NCBI RefSeq assembly: GCF_038443675.1
Contig: NZ_CP151762.1
Coordinates: 2,108,001 to 2,172,000 of the forward strand
Direction of reading: 5' to 3'
From: Yoonia sp. G8-12
GTDB lineage: Bacteria; Pseudomonadota; Alphaproteobacteria; Rhodobacterales; Rhodobacteraceae
DNA length: 64,000 nucleotides
The notes under the pieces are model-generated. The model searched no databases, was not told where the DNA came from, and worked only from the letters and a program-made list of their open reading frames with translations. Below, piece by piece: positions 9,459 to 18,291 of the stretch. The translations under genes were made by a program, and so were the position numbers. The first letter of the stretch is position 1, and each line of letters starts with the position of its first letter.

Positions 9459-9530
9459 AGGGTGTAGCGGGATGCCAATGATGGGTCCTGCATCATCGGC
9501 CTGTCCCCTTATGGGAAGGTCAATACATTG

Positions 9531-9551
9531 TTATCGCTTAAGAAAGGATGA
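9531..9551 (+). promoter_or_regulatory. ROSE-like RNA thermometer covering the hsp20 ribosome site
   Basis: In the leader RNA, UUAUCGCU (9531-9538) can pair with AGGAUGA (9545-9551) across a six-base loop, leaving one bulged G at 9536. The Shine-Dalgarno AGGA (9545-9548) is thereby hidden. UYGCU opposite AGGA with an unpaired G is the hallmark of ROSE elements that control small heat-shock genes in Alpha- and Gammaproteobacteria. A second small hairpin, TGATG/CATCA (9479-9495), lies upstream in the same leader. The function is inferred from structure and the gene it precedes. Confidence 0.6.
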
Positions 9552-9556
9552 CCCAA

Positions 9557-10024
9557 ATGCGTGCATTTGATCTGACACCCCTCTACCGTGCCACCGTTGG
9601 CTTTGACCAAATCGCCGATCTTATGGATCGCGCCCTTGCCAGTGACGTTGGCCAGAACACCTACCCTCCATACAACATCGAAAAAACCGATGATGACGCA
9701 TGGCGTATCTCGATTGCCGTGGCCGGTTTTTCCGATGAAGAGCTCGCGATTGAGGTCAAAGACCGCTCTTTACTCGTGACTGGACGCAAAGCCGCAGACG
9801 AGACAGAGCGCAACTACCTGCACCGTGGCATCGCCACCCGCGCATTCGAGCGGCGCTTCCATCTGGCCGACCATGTCCGCGTGACCGGTGCCAGCCACGA
9901 AAACGGCATGTTGAACATTGACCTGATGCGCGAAGTGCCCGAGGCGCTAAAACCGCGCCGGATTGAGATTTCGACTGACAGCAAGAAAGACGCCAATCTG
10001 GTTGAGGCGAAATCGGTTAACTAA
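9557..10024 (+). CDS. Small heat-shock protein, Hsp20/IbpA family
   Basis: This 155-residue alpha-crystallin-type chaperone binds unfolding proteins during heat stress and hands them to DnaK/ClpB. RAFDLTPLYRATVGFD is the typical IbpA N-terminus; the alpha-crystallin core runs from about YPPYNIEK (~33) to PRRIEIS (~139), including VAGFSDEEL and ENGMLNIDL. I chose ATG 9557 over 9548 because AAAGGA ends 8 bases before it and the family starts with this sequence. Expression appears to be controlled at two levels: an RpoH-like promoter and an RNA thermometer. A strong terminator follows. Confidence 0.93.
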   Translation: MRAFDLTPLYRATVGFDQIADLMDRALASDVGQNTYPPYNIEKTDDDAWRISIAVAGFSDEELAIEVKDRSLLVTGRKAADETERNYLHRGIATRAFERRFHLADHVRVTGASHENGMLNIDLMREVPEALKPRRIEISTDSKKDANLVEAKSVN

Positions 10025-10048
10025 GCCGACAACACACAATCACCGCTA

Positions 10049-10079
10049 CGCGCTACCCTAACGGGTGGCGCGTTTTTTT
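10049..10079 (+). terminator. Rho-independent terminator after hsp20
   Basis: The stem CGCGC-U-ACCC / GGGU-G-GCGCG with loop UAAC spans 10049-10072 and is followed by seven T. It ends the hsp20 transcript. Confidence 0.92.
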
Positions 10080-10192
10080 CGCGACCGCTGTGTCAGCATT
10101 GAGCCCAAAAAGAATGATCTACAGCGCGGCACTTCTGAGGCGATTTCTATCGTATAGTTGAAATCTTTCGATGCAAGAACTAGCTCATACAG

Positions 10193-10423
10193 ATGGAATA
10201 CGCCATCCCGCCTTTCATTTTGATACTGGTTCTGCGGTTTGGATTTCCCGCCCTAGTCACTTGTTTTTTCGAGAAATTTTCTGAACCAAAGGTTGAGTCA
10301 GCAAGGCAGAAAAACAACTCAACTGCCGCCATGCCGATTGAGCAGACTAACTCTCAAAAAACCGCTGCCACACGCAAAGGCTTGGATGAACTCAAGTGCA
10401 GATTGGATCAACGCAAACAATGA
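10193..10423 (+). CDS. Possible small membrane protein (weak ORF)
   Basis: This 76-codon ORF is the only candidate in the otherwise empty stretch between the hsp20 terminator and the polA stop (10080-10468). It encodes one hydrophobic segment (IPPFILILVLRFGFPALVTCF) and a polar Lys/Gln-rich tail. There is no convincing ribosome binding site, and base use is more AT-rich than the neighbours. It may be a small single-pass protein or chance. No other structure was seen in this gap. Confidence 0.3.
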   Translation: MEYAIPPFILILVLRFGFPALVTCFFEKFSEPKVESARQKNNSTAAMPIEQTNSQKTAATRKGLDELKCRLDQRKQ

Positions 10424-10468
10424 CGTCGTCTCGCATTGCGGACATTCAAGACTAACCCACCGGCCCGT

Positions 10469-13285
10469 CTAATGCGCCTCAGCCCAATTCGCACCCTGCC
10501 CCGCATCCACCGCCAGTTTCACATCCAGTTTCACCGCCGGATCGCTCGCGTTTTCCATGACCTCGCGCGCAGCGGTGATCAGATCATCCGCGGCTTCTTC
10601 ATTGACCTCGAAGATCAGTTCGTCGTGGACCTGTAGCAGCATCTTGGCAGGCAAACCTGCAATCGCCGCAGGCATCCGGATCATCGCGCGGCGGATCACA
10701 TCGGCTGCCGTGCCTTGGATCGGCGCGTTGATCGCGGCGCGTTTGGCAAAGCCCGCTTGCGGCCCTTTGGCGTTGATCTCGGGCGTGTTGATTTTACGCC
10801 CGAACAGCGTTTGCACATAGCTATGCTCTTTAGCGAAAGCGATCGTGTCGTCCATGTAGTTGCGGATGCCGGGGAAGCGTTCGAAATAGCGGTCGATGAA
10901 CCCCTGCGCTTCACTGCGCGGGATACGCAGGTTGCGCGCGAGGCCAAAGCCGGAGATGCCGTAAATCACACCAAAGTTGATTGCCTTGGCCTGCCGGCGC
11001 ACATCGGGCGTCATCTCGTCCAAAGGCACGTCGAACATCTCGGACGCGGTCATCGCGTGAATGTCGATGCCGTCCAGAAACGCCTGTTTCAACGCATCAA
11101 TCCCCGCCACATGCGCCAGAATACGCAGTTCGATCTGGGAATAGTCGAGACTGACAATCACCTTACCGGGTTCGGCCACAAAGGCCTCGCGAATGCGCCG
11201 CCCTTCCTCGGAGCGGACAGGAATGTTCTGCAAGTTCGGATCGGTCGAGGCCAGACGGCCTGTGTTTGCCCCCGCGATCGAATAGGACGTGTGCACGCGC
11301 CCCGTTTCTTTGTTGATGTGCTCTTGCAGGGCGTCCGTGTAGGTTGATTTCAGCTTGGAAAGTTGCCGCCAATCGAGGATGCGCCGTGGCATATCGTGCA
11401 GTGTCGCCAGATCCTCAAGCACATCCGCACCTGTCGAATAGGCCCCTGTCTTGCCGGTTGACGGCTTCTTACCGTCGGGCATTTCCAGCCCCATTTCGTC
11501 AAACAGGATTTCGCCCAACTGCTTGGGTGATCCGACGTTAAAAGGCCGCCCCGCCATTTCCTGAATTTCCGCCTCAAGCCCTGCCATTTTCTGCGCAAAG
11601 GCATTGGACATCCGGCTGAGCGTGTCACGGTCCACCTTGATCCCGTTCCGCTCCATCTGCGCCAGCACAGGCACGAGTGGGCGTTCCATCGTTTCATAGA
11701 CGGTTGTCACATGGTTCACATGCAATTGTGGCTTGAACTGCTGCCACAGGCGCAGGGTGATATCGGCGTCTTCGGCGGCATATTTCACCGCATCATCGAC
11801 AGGGACGCGATCAAAGGTAATCGCCGATTTGCCGCTGCCCAACAAAGGCTTGATCGGAATAGGCGTGTGCCCCAGATACCGCTCGGATAGCGTATCCATG
11901 CCGTGATTGTGCAGCCCTGCGTTCATCGCGTAGGACATCAGCATCGTGTCATCAATCGGGGCTACGGTGATATCAAGTCGGGCGAATATCTTGGCATCAT
12001 ATTTCATGTTCTGCCCGATTTTGAGGACCGCAGGATCCTCAAGCACAGGTTTCAGCATGGCCAGACATTCCGCAAAATCCATCTGGCATTCGGCAAGATC
12101 ATCCGACCCGAACAGATCATCCGAAGACGCGGACTTATGCGTCAGCGGGATATAACAGGCCTGCCCCGCCTCAACACACAATGAGATGCCGACAAGATCA
12201 GCAATCATTTCGTTCAGGCCCGTGGTTTCGGTATCCACCGCCACATAGCCACGTTCACGGATGCGGTTTATCCAAACCTGCAGGGCCGCCGCGTCCCGCA
12301 CACATTCATAGGCGTTAGCATCAAAACCCACCTGCGCGGGCGTTGCCAGATCGGTGGCCACAGGGGCCGGCGCCTCGATCACGGGGGCCTCAACACCTAG
12401 TTTTTCAGCAATGCGCTTCGTGACCGTGCGGAACTCCATTTCGCCGAGAAAGCCCAAAAGAACCTCTGGGTCGGGATCACGCACTTCCAGATCATCAAGC
12501 CCGAAATCCAACGTCATGTCACAATCAAGCTGCACCAACTTCTTGGACAGTTCAATTTGCGCACGATGCTCAATCAGCGTCTCGCGTCGCTTGGGTTGTT
12601 TGATCTCACCCGCCCGATCCAGCAGGCTTTCAAGATCGCCATATTCATTGATCAAAAGCGCGGCTGTCTTGATCCCGATCCCCGGTGCACCCGGCACGTT
12701 GTCCACACTGTCACCGGCCAAGGCCTGCACGTCGACCACACGGTTTGGCCCCACACCGAATTTCTCAACCACACCATCGCTGTCGATGCGCTTGTTCTTC
12801 ATGGGGTCCAGCATCTCGACGCCATCCCCGACCAACTGCATCAAATCTTTATCAGACGACACAATCGTCACGCGCCCACCGGCATCGCGGGCCTGATGGG
12901 CGAGGGTCGCGATAATGTCGTCGGCCTCAAACCCTTCCATTTCCTCGCAGGCGATGTTGAAAGCCTTGGTCGCCACCCGGGTCAGCGGGATTTGCGGGCG
13001 CAAATCCTCTGGCATGGCTTCACGGTTGGCCTTGTACAGATCGTACATGTCGTTGCGAAAAGTGTGGCTGCCTTTGTCGAAAATCACGGCAACATGGGTC
13101 GCGGCATCTGCACCGTTATTCCCGTCCACATAGCGTTGCAGCATGTTCACAAAGCCGCTGACAGCCCCTACGGGCAGGCCATCGGATTTCCGCGTCAGGG
13201 GTGGCAGCGCATGATAGGCGCGGAAAATAAAGGCCGAGCCGTCAATAAGATGCAGGTGACAGCCTTTGCCGAATTTCGTTTCCAT
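10469..13285 (-). CDS. polA: DNA polymerase I
   Basis: This 938-residue three-domain enzyme fills gaps and removes RNA primers. The N-terminal 5'-3' exonuclease is seen in LIDGSAFIFRAYHAL and DNVPGAPGIGIKTA (~1-290). The 3'-5' exonuclease domain retains DTETTGL and downstream acidic residues, so proofreading is probably intact. The polymerase domain has DYSQIELR, AINFGVIYG and VHDELIFE. Its length is close to the 928 residues of the E. coli enzyme. It is monocistronic as far as visible, with an ATG at 13285. No terminator is seen after the stop. Confidence 0.97.
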   Translation of the reverse strand: METKFGKGCHLHLIDGSAFIFRAYHALPPLTRKSDGLPVGAVSGFVNMLQRYVDGNNGADAATHVAVIFDKGSHTFRNDMYDLYKANREAMPEDLRPQIPLTRVATKAFNIACEEMEGFEADDIIATLAHQARDAGGRVTIVSSDKDLMQLVGDGVEMLDPMKNKRIDSDGVVEKFGVGPNRVVDVQALAGDSVDNVPGAPGIGIKTAALLINEYGDLESLLDRAGEIKQPKRRETLIEHRAQIELSKKLVQLDCDMTLDFGLDDLEVRDPDPEVLLGFLGEMEFRTVTKRIAEKLGVEAPVIEAPAPVATDLATPAQVGFDANAYECVRDAAALQVWINRIRERGYVAVDTETTGLNEMIADLVGISLCVEAGQACYIPLTHKSASSDDLFGSDDLAECQMDFAECLAMLKPVLEDPAVLKIGQNMKYDAKIFARLDITVAPIDDTMLMSYAMNAGLHNHGMDTLSERYLGHTPIPIKPLLGSGKSAITFDRVPVDDAVKYAAEDADITLRLWQQFKPQLHVNHVTTVYETMERPLVPVLAQMERNGIKVDRDTLSRMSNAFAQKMAGLEAEIQEMAGRPFNVGSPKQLGEILFDEMGLEMPDGKKPSTGKTGAYSTGADVLEDLATLHDMPRRILDWRQLSKLKSTYTDALQEHINKETGRVHTSYSIAGANTGRLASTDPNLQNIPVRSEEGRRIREAFVAEPGKVIVSLDYSQIELRILAHVAGIDALKQAFLDGIDIHAMTASEMFDVPLDEMTPDVRRQAKAINFGVIYGISGFGLARNLRIPRSEAQGFIDRYFERFPGIRNYMDDTIAFAKEHSYVQTLFGRKINTPEINAKGPQAGFAKRAAINAPIQGTAADVIRRAMIRMPAAIAGLPAKMLLQVHDELIFEVNEEAADDLITAAREVMENASDPAVKLDVKLAVDAGQGANWAEAH

Positions 13286-13377
13286 CGTTTCATCCCCTCA
13301 TGTCTTGGGCGCAGATGTGCCATTATTCCGGTGACCATCCGTCTTATGGCATCACTTAGCACAAAAGCGAGGGTGGT

Positions 13378-13557
13378 TCAGACTTTGCCCTCAAAGTCCT
13401 TATGCACAAGCTTTGCATCACAATAAGGGCATTCAACCCAGCCGTGTTCATGCGGGATTTGAAGCCACACGCGGGGGTGGCCCAGTGCACCTTCACCGCC
13501 ATCACAGGCCACGCGCCAATCGTGAACAATCTTTGTTTCGGGTGCGGGTGTGGACAT
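13378..13557 (-). CDS. Zinc-ribbon protein, NDUFS6-like (zf-CHCC)
   Basis: This 59-residue protein contains ACDGG, GHPRVWLQI and WVECPYCDAKL, the Cys/His arrangement of the zf-CHCC domain. In Alphaproteobacteria and mitochondria this family is a small accessory subunit of respiratory complex I (NDUFS6). The start is MSTPAPE at 13557; the longer open frame runs antisense over the ABC gene. It is divergent from the ABC ATPase gene with ~90 bases between starts. Confidence 0.82.
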   Translation of the reverse strand: MSTPAPETKIVHDWRVACDGGEGALGHPRVWLQIPHEHGWVECPYCDAKLVHKDFEGKV

Positions 13558-13644
13558 GATCTCACCTGTCTGGTTGCCGCGGGGCGCGCCCCGCCTTAAG
13601 TCTGCACCAGACATACCGCAGGTGCGGCACGGGGGAAAGACAAC

Positions 13645-14574
13645 ATGAGCGACAATGCCATAGAAATTCAGGGTTTGAAAAAGACCTATGCCGCGACAGG
13701 GCGCAGCCCGGCCAAAGAGGCGCTTAAGGGCATTGATCTTACTATTCCGCGCGGCTCTATCTTTGGGCTTCTGGGGCCGAATGGCGCGGGCAAATCGACG
13801 CTCATTAACATTCTGGCAGGTTTGGTTGTGAAAACCGAAGGTAGCGTGAGAATCTGGGGGTTCGATCAGGATAAAAACCCGCGCCAATCCCGCGCGGCCA
13901 TCGGAATCATGCCACAAGAGCCACATCTTGACCCGTTCTTTACACCCGCAGGGTCGCTTGACGTGCAGGCGGGGCTTTATGGTGTGCCCAAAAGCCAGCG
14001 CAAGACAGCCGAAATTCTCGAACTGATTGGCCTGACGGACAAGGCCGACGCCTATGCGCGCTCGCTCTCGGGCGGCATGCGGCGCAGGCTTTTGCTGGGC
14101 AAGGCACTTGTGCATTCACCGCAGATCCTTGTACTCGATGAACCCACCGCAGGCGTTGATATCGAATTGCGCAATATGCTGTGGCAGAACGTGCGCAAGC
14201 TGAATGATGAGGGCATGACGATCATCCTGACGACCCATTACCTCGAAGAAGCCGAAGAGATGTGCGATGACATCGCCATCATTAACCACGGCGAAGTGAT
14301 CGTGCGCGACAGCACCGCCAACCTGCTCGGGCGGTTGGATAGCAAAACCCTGGTGATCACGCCCGACAGCCCCGCCGATCTGCCAACCCTGCCCGATACG
14401 ATTACCGGACAAAAGCTTGCCAATGGCACCCTGACCTTCACCTACCAAAGCGGCATAACGCCTGCTGATCAAATCCTGAACATCGTACGGGATGCCGGAA
14501 TCACGATCAAAGATGTCAAAACCCAAGAGGCCCATCTGGAAGAGGTGTTCCTATCGCTCACCTCTTCAAAGTAG
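13645..14574 (+). CDS. ABC transporter ATP-binding protein, orphan
   Basis: This 309-residue ATPase has Walker A GPNGAGKST (~44-52), a Q-loop MPQEP, the signature LSGGMRRR (~140), Walker B ILVLDEPTAGVD and an H-loop THYLEEA. The family matches exporters of the daunorubicin/NodI type (ABC-2), which need a separate membrane subunit. No permease gene is next to it: the zinc protein lies on one side and a HIT gene on the other. The partner must be elsewhere, or the gene has lost it. The C-terminal ~80 residues form a regulatory-type extension. Confidence 0.87.
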   Translation: MSDNAIEIQGLKKTYAATGRSPAKEALKGIDLTIPRGSIFGLLGPNGAGKSTLINILAGLVVKTEGSVRIWGFDQDKNPRQSRAAIGIMPQEPHLDPFFTPAGSLDVQAGLYGVPKSQRKTAEILELIGLTDKADAYARSLSGGMRRRLLLGKALVHSPQILVLDEPTAGVDIELRNMLWQNVRKLNDEGMTIILTTHYLEEAEEMCDDIAIINHGEVIVRDSTANLLGRLDSKTLVITPDSPADLPTLPDTITGQKLANGTLTFTYQSGITPADQILNIVRDAGITIKDVKTQEAHLEEVFLSLTSSK

Positions 14575-14615
14575 CCATGGACTTTCCATGTCCCTTCAAA
14601 CTTCCCCCGGAGGGC

Positions 14616-14637
14616 ATCAAAATTCGTGAATTTTGAT
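14616..14637. terminator. Perfect 10-2-10 palindrome at convergent gene ends
   Basis: ATCAAAATTC-GT-GAATTTTGAT is a perfect inverted repeat lying between the stop of the ABC ATPase and the stop of the convergent HIT gene, whose last base it includes. With its A- and T-rich arms it could serve as a bidirectional terminator, or it may be a dispersed palindrome. No second copy was noticed in the window. Confidence 0.5.
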
Positions 14638-14999
14638 TATTTCGCCAACATCCGCCCCATCGGGCGACCGCCCAGAATATGCATGTGGTAGTGCGGCACT
14701 TCCTGCACGCCATGCGCGCGGGTATTCGCAATCGCGCGGAACCCTTCGTCAACGTCAGTCAGACGGCACACCTCGGCCACGGCCTGCATAAAGCCTGAAT
14801 GTTCTTGGGCTGATGCATCGCGGGCAAAGTGATCAAGGCTCATGTAGGGGCCTTTGGGAATGACCAGCACATGCACGGGCGCCTGTGGTGTGATGTCTTC
14901 AAAGGCCAGCGCATGATCGTTTTCATAGACGGTTTTATTGGGGATTTCTCCGCGCAGGATCTTGGCAAAAATATTCTGATCGTCGTAGGCGTATTCCAT
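14637..14999 (-). CDS. HIT-family nucleotide hydrolase
   Basis: This 120-residue histidine-triad protein has HYHMHILGG (~98-106), the His-x-His-x-His motif of HINT-type purine nucleoside phosphoramidases. NIFAKILRGEIPNKTVYEND at the N-terminus is typical of the bacterial HinT group. It is a cytosolic housekeeping enzyme. It lies 8 bases upstream of the start of nothing on its own strand, and the GT14 gene, also on the minus strand, precedes it, so the two may share a transcript. Confidence 0.9.
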   Translation of the reverse strand: MEYAYDDQNIFAKILRGEIPNKTVYENDHALAFEDITPQAPVHVLVIPKGPYMSLDHFARDASAQEHSGFMQAVAEVCRLTDVDEGFRAIANTRAHGVQEVPHYHMHILGGRPMGRMLAK

Positions 15000-15007
15000 A
15001 GGTGTCC

Positions 15008-16585
15008 TCAGTCAACAAAGAGATGGGGTGTATCAGCAAGCGTGCGCGCCACGTCCGGTGACACGCTCAGAAACTGCGCAAGCGCCGACGCATTCTCGTC
15101 CGTCGCCGCCGTTTCCTTGATCCGGCTGGCGTTCACAAATTGCGCATCGCGAATGGCTTCACGCTCATGAATCATATCATGGCGAACGGTCGGCAAAAGG
15201 CGCGCGAATGTGGCTTCGCTCGTCTGTGGACCGGCCAAGCCGACACGCATAGCGTGACCGGCCAGATATTCATCGTCAAAACTACACTCGATTTCAAGCA
15301 AGCGTACGGTGGCACGGTCTGTGTAGAAATCTGTCATCAAATCGAGGCTGGAGGTATCAAGACAGATCACCAAACGGTCGCTGTCAAAATGGTCAAAGAG
15401 CAACCGCATCAATGCCCTGCGATGCCGCCCGCGTTTCTGCAACGAGGTCTCAATCCCCCCTAAATCAGGCAGCGGCGTTTCGTCTTCGTTAAAGAGATAC
15501 TCCAAGGCCGGCACATTGGTATGATGCTGGATCGCGGCCACAAGACGTTTGGCGACATGCCATTTCTTGCAGGCGATAATCATCAACTCGCGACTGCGCC
15601 CCAATGTCGTTTCATTTTCCCAGAACCGGGGCGCAAAGCGCCGCCCGACACGGCCACGTCCGGACAGGAACTGAAACAGGCTGCGCCCTTCATCCGAGAC
15701 TACAAAGTCCATCCGGTCACTGGCGTAAAGCGCACCAAGGCGCGTACGCAGGTCCTCTGCCTCGACACTGATCTTGCGGGCAAAGAGCGAGCCTTGGCCC
15801 AAAAGCAACTCGTAATGATCATTATAGAAGGTCACCGGCATGCCGTAGTCCGTGAACATCAGAAACGTCAGTGTGCGGTTGTCAATCTCGCGGGCAGGCA
15901 CAAGATGGCGCACGAGGGTCTGAAAAAACGTCTCGTCGGGAATCCATGTTGTGCGAAAAAAGCGCATGACATCACGGCGGGTATAGGCGAAGTCCAGTAT
16001 CGCCTCAATGGTTTGACGGCGCAGGCACCACCATTGGCTACCGATCATAATCTGCAAATCGTCAGGGATTTTGCGCGTCATCTTGAAACGCTTTTGCAGC
16101 TCTAGCGCGGTATAGAAACGGCGCTTCTGCGTCCGTTCGTTAAAGAAATGGCGGTAAACCAGACGTTCCTCGCGAAAGCCGGTTTTGATCCAGTTGCTGT
16201 CAAAGAAATCATGACTTTCGATGTAATCCACATCGTTTGCGTCCAGCAGTTCATGGGCAAATTTCGCCGACTTGATGGGCATGCAATCGCCCGACACCAT
16301 GTAGAAATGCGTCGCGCGCGGAAAGGCGGCAACGGCGGCCTCGACGGCGTGCAGCGTGGCTTGCACAAGGCTCCATTCGCCCCACCCGCATTTCACCCGA
16401 CGCTTGGCAAAGGCCACATTCTCATTTCCGGCCAACGCTGTCTCGATCTCGCGAAAATCCTGCGCCGAGGCGGACGCATCAAAGTGAATCGCAATATAGT
16501 CGCCCGCCGCCGTCAACTGTTCGGCCTGCTGGATAATCGCTGCAGGGTTCTTGTGACAGAGCAAGATAAAGGCGACGCGTGCCAT
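15008..16585 (-). CDS. GT14-type glycosyltransferase with C-terminal extension (DUF5928-like)
   Basis: The N-terminal ~300 residues match the core-2/I-branching beta-1,6-N-acetylglucosaminyltransferase family: VAFILLCHKNP, THFYMVSGDCMPIK, YIESHDFFD, IGSQWWCLRR and WIPDETFFQT. The remaining ~225 residues form a second domain like DUF5928 of Rhodobacterales. I chose ATG 16585 (525 residues) because the longer frame runs into the divergent promoter region. Likely role: adding a branch sugar to a surface polysaccharide or glycan. It is divergent from a sulfotransferase gene 117 bases away, suggesting a shared polymer. Confidence 0.8.
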   Translation of the reverse strand: MARVAFILLCHKNPAAIIQQAEQLTAAGDYIAIHFDASASAQDFREIETALAGNENVAFAKRRVKCGWGEWSLVQATLHAVEAAVAAFPRATHFYMVSGDCMPIKSAKFAHELLDANDVDYIESHDFFDSNWIKTGFREERLVYRHFFNERTQKRRFYTALELQKRFKMTRKIPDDLQIMIGSQWWCLRRQTIEAILDFAYTRRDVMRFFRTTWIPDETFFQTLVRHLVPAREIDNRTLTFLMFTDYGMPVTFYNDHYELLLGQGSLFARKISVEAEDLRTRLGALYASDRMDFVVSDEGRSLFQFLSGRGRVGRRFAPRFWENETTLGRSRELMIIACKKWHVAKRLVAAIQHHTNVPALEYLFNEDETPLPDLGGIETSLQKRGRHRRALMRLLFDHFDSDRLVICLDTSSLDLMTDFYTDRATVRLLEIECSFDDEYLAGHAMRVGLAGPQTSEATFARLLPTVRHDMIHEREAIRDAQFVNASRIKETAATDENASALAQFLSVSPDVARTLADTPHLFVD

Positions 16586-16702
16586 GTTTTCTTTCGATCC
16601 TCTTTCACAAGTCGTGTTCAAAGCTGTCATAACGCGAACAGACATTGAAGTTACAGGTTTTCTTTGCTTTGAAAGAAGACAGTAGTTGAAAAGGATTTTT
16701 GC

Positions 16703-17521
16703 GTGGCGAATTTTCCCGGAACTTGGATGACCGAGAGCGAAAGCGTGGTCTACCGTGTGGTGCCAAAATGCGCCTGCTCGACTATAGGGCAGATCATGTA
16801 TTATTCCGACCATGGCAATTTCTTTGACGGCGACATCCACGACGCCAAGACGGGCATCCATAAATGGGCACACGACGAAAGCAAGCCGCTGATTGAGCGG
16901 AACGTGGCGGCGCATCAAAGCTATGCTTTTACCTGCGTGCGCAACCCCTATACCCGCATCCTGTCGTCATTCTTTGACAAGATTTGCGGCGTGCAGCGCA
17001 ATGGCAAATACTATCGCGGGAATCTGGTGCCACTTTTGATCCAGAAGTACGGGATCGAGGTGGGCGACCCCGAAAGCGGCTTTGAGTTTGACCAGATCAG
17101 GAGCTTTCGCCGCTTCCTTTTGTTCGCGCGCGACACCATCCGCTGGCGCCGCCCGATGGAGCCTGACATCCATTGGTCGGCCATGTCCGGCCATATCTCG
17201 ACTTTTATCGTCAATGGCGGGCGCTACGACAACATATTCTGGACCGAGAAATTCAATGAGGGGATGCAGCAAGTGCTGGACGGCATTGAAACCAAACACC
17301 CCGTCGATCTGGCCCAGATCCCGCGCTTCAATGAAAGCGAAGGGCACGGACCCAAACGTGCCCATCCGGTCGAGGACTATTTCGACGATCTGTCGATGCA
17401 CATCGTCTATGAGATCTACAAAAAGGATTTCAGGATCTTCAGATATGACTTCGAAAACCCCGCCAACAAATTGCCCATCGGCGAGATTGATCTTGATGAG
17501 GTGCATGCCAAACTCGGCTAG
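16703..17521 (+). CDS. Sulfotransferase family 2 protein
   Basis: This 272-residue protein starts at GTG. VPKCACSTIGQIMY (~20-33) corresponds to the 5'-phosphosulfate loop of PAPS-dependent carbohydrate sulfotransferases, and CVRNPYTRILSSFFDKI (~76-92) to the 3'-phosphate site. Lack of a signal peptide places it in the cytoplasm. The substrate is probably a sugar residue of a surface polysaccharide, given the divergent GT14 gene and the following unknown gene. No PAPS synthesis genes are in the window. Confidence 0.82.
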   Translation: MANFPGTWMTESESVVYRVVPKCACSTIGQIMYYSDHGNFFDGDIHDAKTGIHKWAHDESKPLIERNVAAHQSYAFTCVRNPYTRILSSFFDKICGVQRNGKYYRGNLVPLLIQKYGIEVGDPESGFEFDQIRSFRRFLLFARDTIRWRRPMEPDIHWSAMSGHISTFIVNGGRYDNIFWTEKFNEGMQQVLDGIETKHPVDLAQIPRFNESEGHGPKRAHPVEDYFDDLSMHIVYEIYKKDFRIFRYDFENPANKLPIGEIDLDEVHAKLG

Positions 17522-17583
17522 TGCCTCGACATTTAATTGGTTCGGCCTAACTGCTTGATCGTAAAGCCGAAGGAACCACTTAG

Positions 17584-18291
17584 TTGTCCGTTGTACTGAT
17601 CTTGGGCAGTGGCCCGAATGTTGTGACCAGCCGTGATTGGCCGCGCGATCCGTTTGACCGGATCGTGGCCATTAACAACGCTTGGGCAGTGCGCTCTGAT
17701 TGGGATTATCTGATCCACCCCGATGATTTCCCTGTCGCGCGGATGCCCGTTGATATGTCCGCGAACCAGCGGATTATCCGCGCTGCGGATTATGTGCCGT
17801 TGCAGAATACGCTGGGTGGCTTTGTCTATGCCGGTGGCACGATGGCCTTTACCGCGTCCTACTGGGCCTTGGCCGCGCTGAAACCAAAGGTGATTGCTGT
17901 TCTGGGCTGTGATATGGTCTATCGCGACGCCAGCAAGACGCATTTCTACGGCAAAGGCACCGCTGATCCCCTGCGCGAGGACGTCACTCTACGCTCGCTT
18001 GAGGCGAAATCAGCGCGGTTGATGGCGCTGGCAGCGCGCCAAGGCTGCGCGATAGTGAACCTGTCCACTGACGAAAGCAGGCTGGTCTTTCCGCGCACGA
18101 CCCCGGAGGCCGCAGCACAAGCACGGCCCATGCCGCTGGACCAAACCACCGTTGATGCGGCTTTGGCCGAAGAGGCACGTTTGGGCTATTACGTGCCGTC
18201 GGGCAAATATTGGAAGGAAGAAGGCCGCTTTGACAAAGACGCCATTGATGCGCTGGACGCGCTTTGGCTTAAAGTAGTCCCTGCTGTTTGA
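17584..18291 (+). CDS. Unknown protein with Rossmann-like N-terminus, possible glycan enzyme
   Basis: This 235-residue protein starts at TTG 17584 after a good AAGGAA. It begins VVLILGSGPNVV and continues with RIVAINNAWAV, YLIHPDDFP and VIAVLGCDMVY, a pattern reminiscent of sialyltransferase CST-I/DUF115-like glycan proteins where a GSGPS loop binds a nucleotide. That link is tentative. It follows the sulfotransferase by 62 bases on the same strand and may share its transcript. Its last 23 bases overlap the 3' end of the convergent kinase gene. Confidence 0.6.
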   Translation: MSVVLILGSGPNVVTSRDWPRDPFDRIVAINNAWAVRSDWDYLIHPDDFPVARMPVDMSANQRIIRAADYVPLQNTLGGFVYAGGTMAFTASYWALAALKPKVIAVLGCDMVYRDASKTHFYGKGTADPLREDVTLRSLEAKSARLMALAARQGCAIVNLSTDESRLVFPRTTPEAAAQARPMPLDQTTVDAALAEEARLGYYVPSGKYWKEEGRFDKDAIDALDALWLKVVPAV

